NCBI GenBank assembly: GCA_026985625.1
Contig: JALSQC010000034.1
Coordinates: 1-19,108, forward strand
DNA: 19,108 nt
Direction of reading: 5' to 3'
From: Bacteroidales bacterium
GTDB taxonomy: Bacteria > Bacteroidota > Bacteroidia > Bacteroidales > JAFGXI01
The notes beneath the pieces are model-generated. The model searched no databases and had not been told where the DNA came from. It saw nothing but the letters and a program-made list of their open reading frames with translations. A program made the position numbers and the translations under genes. Shown one piece after another: positions 1-7,571 of the stretch (positions are counted from its first letter, which is position 1; every line of letters starts with the position of its first letter).

Positions 1-180
1 TAAATTATTTGTAACGCTCATACTATGTGATATTTGTCCTCCTGATACAGTGCCGGTTTTAGTAATAGATTGATTTGTAACATCAGAATTGTTATCTAAA
101 TCTGTTAAAGTGTAATTTTGAGCAAACGTAAAAACACTTATAAAAATAGATAATGTTGTAAATAGTAATTTTCTTTTCAT
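1..180 (-). CDS. Exported protein of unknown function, N-terminal 60 residues only
   Basis: An open frame begins with ATG at 178-180 on the minus strand and leaves the window at position 1 without a stop. The visible N-terminus has a signal peptide: Lys/Arg at residues 2-4, a hydrophobic stretch with Leu, Phe and Ile, and a cleavage-like FAQ near residue 20, the same style as the other exported proteins here. The mature start is rich in Thr, Asn, Ser and Asp, as is common in Bacteroidota surface or T9SS-secreted proteins. A TATCTTTG promoter element lies 30 bases upstream on the same strand. The gene diverges from the T9SS-tailed gene at 383. No domain is visible in this fragment, so the function is unknown; secretion is inferred from the signal peptide only. 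Confidence 0.65.
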   Translation of the reverse strand, partial: MKRKLLFTTLSIFISVFTFAQNYTLTDLDNNSDVTNQSITKTGTVSGGQISHSMSVTNNL

Positions 181-209
181 AATAAATAGTTTTATATTAT
201 TGAACAAAA

Positions 210-217
210 CAAAGATA
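210..217 (-). promoter_or_regulatory. Bacteroidota -7 promoter element for the left-edge minus-strand gene
   Basis: Read on the minus strand, 217 to 210 is TATCTTTG, an exact match to the TAnnTTTG -7 consensus of the Bacteroidota primary sigma factor. It ends 29 bases before the ATG at 180. No good TTTG lies at the expected 19-base distance, so the call rests on the -7 element and its position. Confidence 0.4.
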
Positions 218-345
218 GTAAAAAAGAAACTCAGAATAAAATAAAATAAAGATTAAAAGTATAAAAAAAGAGTATTTTATATGATAAAAAAACGTATTTA
301 GTATAAAAGTGTAATTTTTTGTGTAAAAAAACAAATAAATATTAT

Positions 346-353
346 TAAATTTG
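346..353 (+). promoter_or_regulatory. Bacteroidota -7 promoter element for the T9SS-tailed gene
   Basis: TAAATTTG matches TAnnTTTG exactly and ends 29 bases before the ATG at 383. The nearest upstream TTTG (318-321) has a 24-base spacer instead of 19, so the -33 element is weak. The rest of the 202-bp divergent spacer (181-382) is plain AT-rich sequence with no other structure I could see. Confidence 0.4.
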
Positions 354-382
354 AACATTGATTAATTTTAAAACTTTCAGTT

Positions 383-2392
383 ATGAGAAAAATTTTTTTA
401 CTTATTTTGATATTGTTTATTGCTATTATTAGTAATGCACAAATATTACGTGATTTTAATTATATTCAAAAGAAAAATATAATTAAAAAAAATATTACAA
501 CAAATGATTTTGTAGTTAAGTCAACAAATGCTTATCAAATTAATGAAGATTTCAATGCTTCAACTAATTTACCTACAGGTTGGACAACTCAAAGTCCTGA
601 TGGAGGTACGGGCTGGCAAACTTTAGCAGTAGGGACAAATCCTATTCCTGGTTGGACAGGGGGTACTTGTACCGATCATACAGGAGCTACTACAGGTAAT
701 GTTGCATTTTGTACTTATTCAACGGGAGGTAATTCTTCAAACGATCAATATTTAATTACACCACAAGTAGCTATTATTAGTGGTGATGCTCTTGATTTTT
801 GGTTACAAAGATCTCCTGATCTTTATGCCGATAATGTTGATATACTATTGTCAACAACAGGAAATAATACTTCTGATTTTACAGTAACTTTGGCTACTTT
901 AACATTTGCAGCTAATGATGGTTTAGAAGATTGGACCGAATATAATTATGATTTATCTAGTTATGCCGGTCAAAATGTTTATATAGCATTTAGAGAACAT
1001 GTTGCTGATAATAGTGCCGATGGATCTTCGGTTTTCCTTGACGATGTTACTATTGGACAACCAGAACCTTTTGATGCAAAATTATCTGCATTAACAATTG
1101 ACAAATATGTTACTTTAGGAAATGTTGATGTTAAAGGAACAATTAAAAATATGGGTTCAAATGCAATTACAACTATAGATGTAAAATGGTCTGACGGAAC
1201 AAATACTTATACCGATAATTTAACAGGATTAAATATTGCTCCAAATACAACATATAATTTCACTCATACTTCACAATTAGCTGTTTCTACTGCTAACCAG
1301 TATAATATTAAAGTTTGGGTTGAATTATCTGGCGATGCCGATAATACCAACGATACAATATCGACTAGTGTTATAGGGTTAAGCCAAATTCCAACAAAAA
1401 GAGTTATGTGCGAAGAAGCTACAGGAACATGGTGTGGTTGGTGCGTTAGAGGTATAGTAGGATTATTATATATGGAAACTAATTATCCTTCAGACTGGAT
1501 TGGTGTAGCAGTTCACAATGGAGATCCAATGGTTGTAACACAATACGATGATAATATGACTGTTAGTGGATATCCAAGTTCTCTGGTAAACAGACAACCT
1601 GATGAAGTTAATCCGGAAGACGCTACTTTAGAAGCAGCATATAATACCGAAAAAGCAAAAGTATCTCCGGTTGATGTTGATATTACAAATATTAACTGGG
1701 ACGGAACAAGTATGCAAGTAACATTTGATGTTGATGCAACATTCTACTCAAATATTAATAATGGTAGCTATAATATTAATGCCGTTATTGTAGAGGACGG
1801 ACTAACAGGAACAACTTCGTCTTGGGATCAACATAATTATTACTCATCATCTAGTTATAATATAGACTTAATAGATGTAAATGGTCAAAATTATAAAGAT
1901 TTACCTGACCCAATACCTGCAGCCGATATGGTTTACGACCATGTAGCTCGAGCTATATTAGGTAATTGGGGAGGTAATTCCGGCGACATACCGGCAACAA
2001 TTACCGATGGAACTACATACTCGCATTCTTATACATATACAGTTACAGGAAATCAATATAAAACAAAATTAGTAGGTTTTGTAATTGATAATGCTACAGG
2101 AGAAATATTAAATTCTATAGAAAAAAATATAATACCTGTTAACGTTCCGCAAGCAAACAACAGTGTTAAAGTTAAATTATATCCAAATCCATCTAACGGA
2201 CAATTCTATATGATTTCAAACACAATGTCAACAATAAAAATTTACAATACTTTAGGCGAACTTGTTTATAGTAACAATATTCCTGCAAAACTAACAGAAA
2301 TTAATATTTCTGATTTAACAAACGGAACATACATAGTAAAAGTTTATTCAAATAAACAAGTTACAACTAAAAAAATAATCTTAAACAAGTAA
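383..2392 (+). CDS. T9SS-secreted protein: jelly-roll, CARDB-like and Omp28-like domains with sorting tail
   Basis: A 669-residue exported, surface or secreted protein. Residues 1-20 are a signal peptide ending in NAQ. About 52-226 resembles the choice-of-anchor J / cleaved-adhesin jelly roll (EDFN...LPTGW near 55-67, W78, and the LDDVTIG end strand near 219-225). About 230-332 looks like a CARDB-type Ig-like domain (contains GTIKNMGSN). From about 338 an Omp28-like region begins, with EEATGTW followed by the motif CGWC at 351-354. Residues about 597-669 form a T9SS type A sorting domain (YPNP at 600-603, GTYIVKV near 648-654, KKIILNK at the end), which predicts Sec export and then T9SS passage across the outer membrane. 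It has its own -7 element and a strong terminator, so it is probably monocistronic. The smaller Omp28-like lipoprotein at 4773 is a likely relative. Substrate and role are unknown; a redox function for CGWC is inference. Confidence 0.85.
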   Translation: MRKIFLLILILFIAIISNAQILRDFNYIQKKNIIKKNITTNDFVVKSTNAYQINEDFNASTNLPTGWTTQSPDGGTGWQTLAVGTNPIPGWTGGTCTDHTGATTGNVAFCTYSTGGNSSNDQYLITPQVAIISGDALDFWLQRSPDLYADNVDILLSTTGNNTSDFTVTLATLTFAANDGLEDWTEYNYDLSSYAGQNVYIAFREHVADNSADGSSVFLDDVTIGQPEPFDAKLSALTIDKYVTLGNVDVKGTIKNMGSNAITTIDVKWSDGTNTYTDNLTGLNIAPNTTYNFTHTSQLAVSTANQYNIKVWVELSGDADNTNDTISTSVIGLSQIPTKRVMCEEATGTWCGWCVRGIVGLLYMETNYPSDWIGVAVHNGDPMVVTQYDDNMTVSGYPSSLVNRQPDEVNPEDATLEAAYNTEKAKVSPVDVDITNINWDGTSMQVTFDVDATFYSNINNGSYNINAVIVEDGLTGTTSSWDQHNYYSSSSYNIDLIDVNGQNYKDLPDPIPAADMVYDHVARAILGNWGGNSGDIPATITDGTTYSHSYTYTVTGNQYKTKLVGFVIDNATGEILNSIEKNIIPVNVPQANNSVKVKLYPNPSNGQFYMISNTMSTIKIYNTLGELVYSNNIPAKLTEINISDLTNGTYIVKVYSNKQVTTKKIILNK

Positions 2393-2413
2393 TTTTTTCA
2401 TATACTTTATAAT

Positions 2414-2445
2414 AAAAACGGCTGCCTTAGGGCAGCTTTTTTTTT
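2414..2445 (+). terminator. Intrinsic terminator after the T9SS-tailed gene
   Basis: A GCTGCC / GGCAGC stem (2421-2426 and 2431-2436) closes a TTAG tetraloop. It is followed by nine T residues and preceded by an A-run, so it may work in both directions. It lies 28 bases after the stop codon and separates the first gene from the operon at 2561. Confidence 0.88.
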
Positions 2446-2506
2446 AGTTTATATAAATTAATGCATAAAATGTATAAAATTGATATTTAAAATAATATAT
2501 AATTTG

Positions 2507-2514
2507 TATTTTTG
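2507..2514 (+). promoter_or_regulatory. Bacteroidota -7 promoter element for the TlpA-DUF6029-Omp28 operon
   Basis: TATTTTTG matches TAnnTTTG exactly, lies after the terminator at 2414-2445 and ends 46 bases before the ATG at 2561. No TTTG sits at the 19-base spacing, so the -33 part is unclear. Confidence 0.4.
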
Positions 2515-2560
2515 GCTTATTATTTGAATATTTTAATAAATAATCTTAAAATAAAAAACT

Positions 2561-3076
2561 ATGAAAAAAATATTTTTAAGCCTAAGTTTAATTTTTTTAA
2601 CCATAGGTATATTCGCTCAAAATACAAATACAGATATTCCATCGGTAGAGGTAAAAGATATTAACGGTAACGTATTTAATACATCAAAAATATCAAATAA
2701 CGGCAAACCAATTATTATCGATTTCTGGGCAACATGGTGTCATCCGTGCATTAACGAACTTATTGCAATCGACGAAAACTACGACGACTGGAAAGACGAA
2801 ACAGGAGTAAAAGTATATGCAGTATCAATCGATAACTCACGTAGTATGGGACGAGTAGCACCATTTGTAAACGGCAAAGGTTGGGAATTTGAAATTTTAC
2901 TCGATCCAAATAGCGATTTTAAAAGAGCTATGAATGTTGTAAACGTTCCTCATACATTTTTAATCGATGGAAAAGGCAAAGTAGTTTGGCAACATACATC
3001 TTATGCCGAAGGCGACGAAGAAGAACTATACGAACTTGTAAAAAAACTTGCTAAAGGCGAAAAAATAGATAAATAA
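2561..3076 (+). CDS. Exported TlpA/ResA-like thioredoxin-fold protein
   Basis: A 171-residue thiol-disulfide oxidoreductase-like protein of the TlpA/ResA/AhpC-TSA type, expected in the periplasm. Residues 1-20 form a signal peptide ending in FAQ, with no lipobox cysteine. The thioredoxin core starts near residue 26; IIIDFWATWC leads into the active site WCHPC at 59-63, and a cis-proline is present in NVPHTF (P130). The family usually reduces disulfides in envelope partners, such as cytochrome c maturation factors, but no cytochrome maturation gene is nearby. It heads a co-directional set with the DUF6029-like barrel (24-base gap) and the Omp28-like lipoprotein, which itself has a CxxC, so those are the natural candidate partners. 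The family assignment is strong; the substrate is inferred from position only. Confidence 0.9.
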   Translation: MKKIFLSLSLIFLTIGIFAQNTNTDIPSVEVKDINGNVFNTSKISNNGKPIIIDFWATWCHPCINELIAIDENYDDWKDETGVKVYAVSIDNSRSMGRVAPFVNGKGWEFEILLDPNSDFKRAMNVVNVPHTFLIDGKGKVVWQHTSYAEGDEEELYELVKKLAKGEKIDK

Positions 3077-3100
3077 TTTCTTTAATATAACAAATAATTT

Positions 3101-4744
3101 ATGAGTAAATTTTATTTAGTATTTGTCGTTTTTATTTTATTATCAGTAGATTTATTTTCTCAAGATACAGATAAAGGACAAATACACGGTAATTTTCAGA
3201 TAGATGCACAATTATATAATCAAGATACACTTATAGGAGCAGATGTGCCGGCCGAAAAAATGGGATTAAATTCTTATGCAAACTTTACATATACACGAGA
3301 TAAATTTACGGCAGGAATACGTTACGAAGGATATTTTCCTGCAATGAACGGATTCGATAAAAAAAACAATGGAGTAGGAATACCATATAAATATGCATCT
3401 TATACAAATCAAGATTTAAATATTACGGTAGGAAACTTTTACGAACAATTTGGAAATGGCTTAATACTTAGAGTTTACGAAGACAAAACCTTAGATTATG
3501 ACTATGCACTCGAAGGAATTAAAATTAACTATAAACTATATAATGGAGTATATGTAAAAGCAATATATGGCAAACAACGTAATTACTGGAGTAAAAGTCC
3601 GGGATTGGTTCGAGGAATCGATGGCGAATTTTCAATTAATGAGATGTTCGAAAAACTTACCGATAAAAAAACAAAATTAACATTAGGCGGAAGTTTTGTT
3701 AGTAAATATCAAAAAGATAACGACCCGTTATATAAATTACCCGAAAACGTAGGAGCATCGGCAGGTAGAATTAATATAATGCGAGGAAAATTCTCATTAT
3801 CAGGAGAATATGCCTATAAAATTAACGACCCCTCAGGAGTTAACGGAAAAATTTATAAGCCGGGAGATGCAACATTAATTAATGCAACATACTCGCAAAA
3901 AGGATTAGGAATATATTTGTCGGCAAAACGAATCGACAATATGAGTTTCCAATCCGACAGAGGAGCCACAGGCAAAGATTTAAATATTAACACCTTGCCC
4001 GATATTACAAAAACACATACATTTGCCTTAGAAGCTATGTATCCCTATGCAATACAGCCAAACGGCGAAATGGGATATCAAGCCGAAGTAATATATAAAA
4101 TAAAAAAGAAAACAAAACTCGGTGGAAAATACGGAACAACAATAGATATTAATTTCTCGCAAATTAGCGACATTCAAAAATCAGCTTTAAACGATTCTAC
4201 ACCTATTGGACAAGCAGGAACATTAGGTTATAACTCAAATTATTTTGCATTTGGCGACGATTTATTTTTTCAAGACCTAAACGTGGAGATAGAAAGAAAA
4301 ATAAATAAAAAATTTAAAACAGAATTTGTATATCAAAACCTTATTTATAACAACCATATATTTACTAATGGCGATTATCATGGAATAATTTATACAAACG
4401 TTGCTATTGCAAATTTAACATACAAATTAAAAAGCCGAAAAGCAATAAGAACAGAAATGCAATGGATGGGAACAAAACAAGACAAAGGCGACTGGGCTAT
4501 GTTTTTAGTAGAATATTCAATACCTCATTGGTTCTTTACAGCTTGGGATTTATATAACTATGGCAACTCAGATAATACAAAACGCTTACATTATTACTAT
4601 GGAGCAATAGGTTATGTAAACAAAACAAACCGAATACAAATAGGTTATGGACGTCAACGCGAGGGAGTAGTGTGTGCAGGAGGAGTTTGTAGATACGTTC
4701 CTGCGTCAAACGGATTAACCATATCAATAACAAGCACATTTTAA
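3101..4744 (+). CDS. DUF6029-like predicted outer-membrane barrel protein
   Basis: A 547-residue exported protein with a signal peptide at 1-21 ending in FSQ. The mature part shows many alternating polar/aromatic strands separated by short turns, and the chain ends in a beta strand with a terminal phenylalanine (ISITSTF), the usual signature for insertion by the BAM complex. The opening strands (GNFQIDAQLY, and YANFTYTRDKFTAGIRYEGYFP near 58-79) look like the Bacteroidota DUF6029 family; I recall the resemblance but could not run a profile. No plug or TonB box is visible, so a TonB-dependent transporter is unlikely. It lies between the TlpA-like gene and the Omp28-like lipoprotein with gaps of 24 and 28 bases and no terminator, hence one operon. 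Its function is unknown; a barrel partnering with the two thioredoxin-fold neighbours is inference. Confidence 0.7.
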   Translation: MSKFYLVFVVFILLSVDLFSQDTDKGQIHGNFQIDAQLYNQDTLIGADVPAEKMGLNSYANFTYTRDKFTAGIRYEGYFPAMNGFDKKNNGVGIPYKYASYTNQDLNITVGNFYEQFGNGLILRVYEDKTLDYDYALEGIKINYKLYNGVYVKAIYGKQRNYWSKSPGLVRGIDGEFSINEMFEKLTDKKTKLTLGGSFVSKYQKDNDPLYKLPENVGASAGRINIMRGKFSLSGEYAYKINDPSGVNGKIYKPGDATLINATYSQKGLGIYLSAKRIDNMSFQSDRGATGKDLNINTLPDITKTHTFALEAMYPYAIQPNGEMGYQAEVIYKIKKKTKLGGKYGTTIDINFSQISDIQKSALNDSTPIGQAGTLGYNSNYFAFGDDLFFQDLNVEIERKINKKFKTEFVYQNLIYNNHIFTNGDYHGIIYTNVAIANLTYKLKSRKAIRTEMQWMGTKQDKGDWAMFLVEYSIPHWFFTAWDLYNYGNSDNTKRLHYYYGAIGYVNKTNRIQIGYGRQREGVVCAGGVCRYVPASNGLTISITSTF

Positions 4745-4772
4745 AACTAAATATTAACAAAAATTAAAACAC

Positions 4773-5612
4773 ATGAAATACACCGCATTATTATTAAGCT
4801 TATTTTTACTTGCGATAATTTCTTGCGATAAAATAGACCCACCATACACAACACAAACAAATACACCTGTTGATACGGGAATAACAAAAACATATATACA
4901 AAAAGTTATGGTAGAGGATTTTACAGGACATAAATGCGGAACATGTCCTGCTGCTCATCGTGTATTAGACGATTTGGTTGGAGTTTATGGCGAGAAACTT
5001 GTTCCAATGGCTATACATGCAGGTTGGTTTGCTCAAACAACAACCGACTATCCCGAAGACTTTCAAACAACCGAAGGAACAGAAATATTTAACGATTTTA
5101 ATATTCAAAATACACCATTTGGAATGGTAAACAGAACACCATACCAAGGCGAACTTGTTCTTACAAAGGATAAATGGGGAGCTGCAATACAAAACATATT
5201 AGACTCAACCGAATTACGTATAGGTATTGATATAGATAATACATTTAATGCAACATCAAATAACCTGAATTGCAAAGTAAAAGTTACATTTATAAAAACA
5301 TTAACCGATACATTATCATTAGCAGTATACTTTATAGAGGACAGCATAATATCAAAACAAACCGATTACGAAGCTTCGCCGGTTGATGTAGATAATTACC
5401 TACATAAACATGTTTTACGAGGCTCATTAAATGGCACATACGGCGAGAAAATAATATCAGGAACTGCAGTCCAAAATGCAAGTGTCGACCGTCAATACAG
5501 CTTTTCGTTAGATACGGTAAAATATAATGTAAATCATTGCTATACAGTTGCTTTTGTATTTAATACAAATTCAAAAGAAATTTTAAATGTAGAAGAAAAA
5601 AAGTTCAAATAA
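4773..5612 (+). CDS. Omp28-like lipoprotein with a CxxC motif
   Basis: A 279-residue predicted lipoprotein. The hydrophobic leader ends in AIISC, giving a lipidated Cys18 after signal peptidase II cleavage, and residues 19-37 look like a flexible linker. From about 40, the stretch VMVEDFTGHKCGTCPAAH places a CGTC motif at 55-58 in the position of a thioredoxin-like active site, as in Omp28-related proteins; a C-terminal beta-rich half follows (about 135-279). The Omp28 half of the 669-residue protein at 383 has the same order: (E/D)-x-TG, CxxC, a helix, then a VAVHNGDP/MAIHAGWF strand. It ends the TlpA-DUF6029 operon, and a hairpin follows. Lipidation at the membrane is supported by sequence; redox activity is inference, since Omp28 relatives are often described only as outer-membrane or fimbrial-associated proteins. 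Confidence 0.8.
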   Translation: MKYTALLLSLFLLAIISCDKIDPPYTTQTNTPVDTGITKTYIQKVMVEDFTGHKCGTCPAAHRVLDDLVGVYGEKLVPMAIHAGWFAQTTTDYPEDFQTTEGTEIFNDFNIQNTPFGMVNRTPYQGELVLTKDKWGAAIQNILDSTELRIGIDIDNTFNATSNNLNCKVKVTFIKTLTDTLSLAVYFIEDSIISKQTDYEASPVDVDNYLHKHVLRGSLNGTYGEKIISGTAVQNASVDRQYSFSLDTVKYNVNHCYTVAFVFNTNSKEILNVEEKKFK

Positions 5613-5665
5613 TATTTTCTTTATAAAATTTAACAACCATTTCACACACAAAGAAATAATACTTA

Positions 5666-5700
5666 CTCCAAATATATTTTATTTGGAGGTTTCTTGTTTT
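5666..5700 (+). terminator. Probable intrinsic terminator after the Omp28 operon
   Basis: A perfect 9-bp stem (CTCCAAATA at 5666-5674 with TATTTGGAG at 5680-5688) closes a 5-base loop and is followed by the T-rich stretch 5690-5701. It is the only marked structure in the gap 5613-5728. The T-tract is interrupted, and it overlaps the -33 element of the next promoter. Confidence 0.65.
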
Positions 5701-5723
5701 TGATAATCTCTTTTTTACTTTTG
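5694..5723 (+). promoter_or_regulatory. Bacteroidota promoter of the MutS-like gene
   Basis: TTG (5694-5696), exactly 19 bases, then TACTTTTG (5716-5723). This is the textbook Bacteroidota -33/-7 arrangement. The ATG at 5729 begins only five bases after the -7 element, so the transcript should have almost no leader. Confidence 0.7.
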
Positions 5724-5728
5724 CATAT

Positions 5729-7531
5729 ATGACACAAAAGCAAATAATAGATAAATATAAACATCAACTTGCCGACTATACAAAAGAATTAAATTATTTT
5801 AAAAACAAATCACGATTAGTGTCGATTATACGTTTATTAGTATTTGTTTTAGGCATAATAACATTTTATTTTCTTTTAAAAACATCGTTGCTTATAATAT
5901 TTTTATTCTCATTAATTTTTATTATAACATTTTTGTTATTAGTTAAGATATCATCAAATGTTAGTAATAAAATAAAATATCTTAGAATAATTATTGATAT
6001 AATAAAAAACGAGATTAATGCAATAAACGGAAATCAAAAATATTTTTATAACGGACAAAAATACATTAATAAATATCACGATTTTACATTTGATTTGGAT
6101 ATTTTTGGTGAAAACTCTATTTTTCAACTTATAAATCGCACCGTAACTAAAAAAGGCGAGAAAATTTTAGCCGAATGGTTTAGTAATCCTTATTTTGAAA
6201 AACAAGAAATAATAAATAAACAAGAAACAATAAAAGAAGTATCATCAAAAATTAATTTTATTCAAAAATTTATAACACTATCACTATTTAATAAAACAAA
6301 TAAAATAAATTTTAATGATACGGTAGCATGGCTTGAATCGACAAATAATATATTTGATAACAAACTTGTTAATGCAATATCAAAGATATTGATGATAATA
6401 AATATATCAGTGTTATTTTTAGTTATTTTTTCGGTAATTAATATAACGTTTTTTATAATATCATTTTTATTTACACTTTTTTTCGAAGGATTTTTTATAA
6501 AAAAAATTTTTAAATCTCACACCGATTTAAGTCTTAAAATAAAAGCATTTAAAGCCTATGCCGATTTGTTAATATTAGTCGAAAACGAGAACTTTAAAAA
6601 TAAATCTCTTATCGATATGCAAAAAAAATTAACAATAAACGAACAAAAAGCATCACAAACTTTACAAAAATTTTTAAAATTAAATAATAGTCTCGATTCA
6701 AGTAAAAATATTTTGTTGGGAGTAATTTTAAACGGAATTTTTTTGTGGGATTTAAATCTTGTAATTGCAATAGAAAAATACAAAAAAAAATATTCGCAAT
6801 ATTTTATTAAATGCTTAGATATAATATCAGAGTTAGATGCAATTATAAGTCTATCGACATTTGCTTATAACTATCCCCATTATACTTTTCCCATGATATT
6901 TAATGACGAAAGTTTTATATTAGATGCCGAAAATATAGCACATCCGTTAATATATACCGACAATAGAGTTGCAAACAATTTTAATATATCAAATCTTGGC
7001 GAGATAAAAATTATTACAGGAGCTAATATGGCCGGTAAAAGCACGTTTTTACGAACAATAGGAGTTAATATTGTTCTTGCATACATTGGATTACCCGTTT
7101 GTGCCGATAAACTAAAAATATCAAAAATTAAATTATTTACAAGTATGCGAACATCTGACGATTTAGCAAAAAAAACATCATACTTCCATGCCGAACTTTT
7201 AAGACTAAAACAACTAAACAACGATTTGCTTAACAACGAAAAAGTATTTATTATTTTAGACGAGATATTAAAAGGAACAAACTCAATAGATAAAGAACGA
7301 GGTTCGAAAGCATTTCTCGAAAAAATTATAAAATTTAAAATTTCAGGAATAGTAGCAACCCACGATTTATCACTGGGTAGTCTCGAGACAGAACACCCCG
7401 ATAACTTTAAAAATATGAGTTTCGATGTAGATTTTAAAGACGATAAAATAATATTCGATTACAAACTTAAAAAAGGTATAACTACAAAAATGAACGCCTA
7501 TTTTTTAATGAAAAAAATGAAATTAATATAG
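5729..7531 (+). CDS. Membrane-anchored MutS-like ATPase
   Basis: A 600-residue protein whose C-terminal third is a MutS-family ABC-type ATPase: Walker A GANMAGKST at 431-439, SMRTSDDL near 472-479, SYFHAEL at 484-490, Walker B FIILDE at 507-512 followed by LKGTNSID, and the His switch ATHD at 543-546. Residues about 120-400 resemble MutS core/lever domains. The mismatch-recognition domain with its Phe-x-Glu motif is missing, and there is no Smr domain, so it is neither MutS1 nor MutS2. Two hydrophobic segments near 30-73 and two near 216-255 predict membrane anchoring with the ATPase in the cytoplasm. Such membrane MutS relatives recur in Bacteroidota; their role is not established. The gene has its own promoter. 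Mismatch repair is unlikely on this architecture; action on DNA at the membrane is inference. Confidence 0.85.
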   Translation: MTQKQIIDKYKHQLADYTKELNYFKNKSRLVSIIRLLVFVLGIITFYFLLKTSLLIIFLFSLIFIITFLLLVKISSNVSNKIKYLRIIIDIIKNEINAINGNQKYFYNGQKYINKYHDFTFDLDIFGENSIFQLINRTVTKKGEKILAEWFSNPYFEKQEIINKQETIKEVSSKINFIQKFITLSLFNKTNKINFNDTVAWLESTNNIFDNKLVNAISKILMIINISVLFLVIFSVINITFFIISFLFTLFFEGFFIKKIFKSHTDLSLKIKAFKAYADLLILVENENFKNKSLIDMQKKLTINEQKASQTLQKFLKLNNSLDSSKNILLGVILNGIFLWDLNLVIAIEKYKKKYSQYFIKCLDIISELDAIISLSTFAYNYPHYTFPMIFNDESFILDAENIAHPLIYTDNRVANNFNISNLGEIKIITGANMAGKSTFLRTIGVNIVLAYIGLPVCADKLKISKIKLFTSMRTSDDLAKKTSYFHAELLRLKQLNNDLLNNEKVFIILDEILKGTNSIDKERGSKAFLEKIIKFKISGIVATHDLSLGSLETEHPDNFKNMSFDVDFKDDKIIFDYKLKKGITTKMNAYFLMKKMKLI

Positions 7532-7539
7532 AATATTTT

Positions 7540-7547
7540 TACTTTTG
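7540..7547 (+). promoter_or_regulatory. Possible -7 promoter element before the MBOAT gene
   Basis: TACTTTTG matches TAnnTTTG and ends 24 bases before the ATG at 7572, just past the MutS-like stop codon. There is no TTG at the 19-base spacing, so it may only supplement read-through from the promoter at 5694. Confidence 0.4.
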
Positions 7548-7571
7548 TCGTTTCTGTAAACTTAGCAAGTA

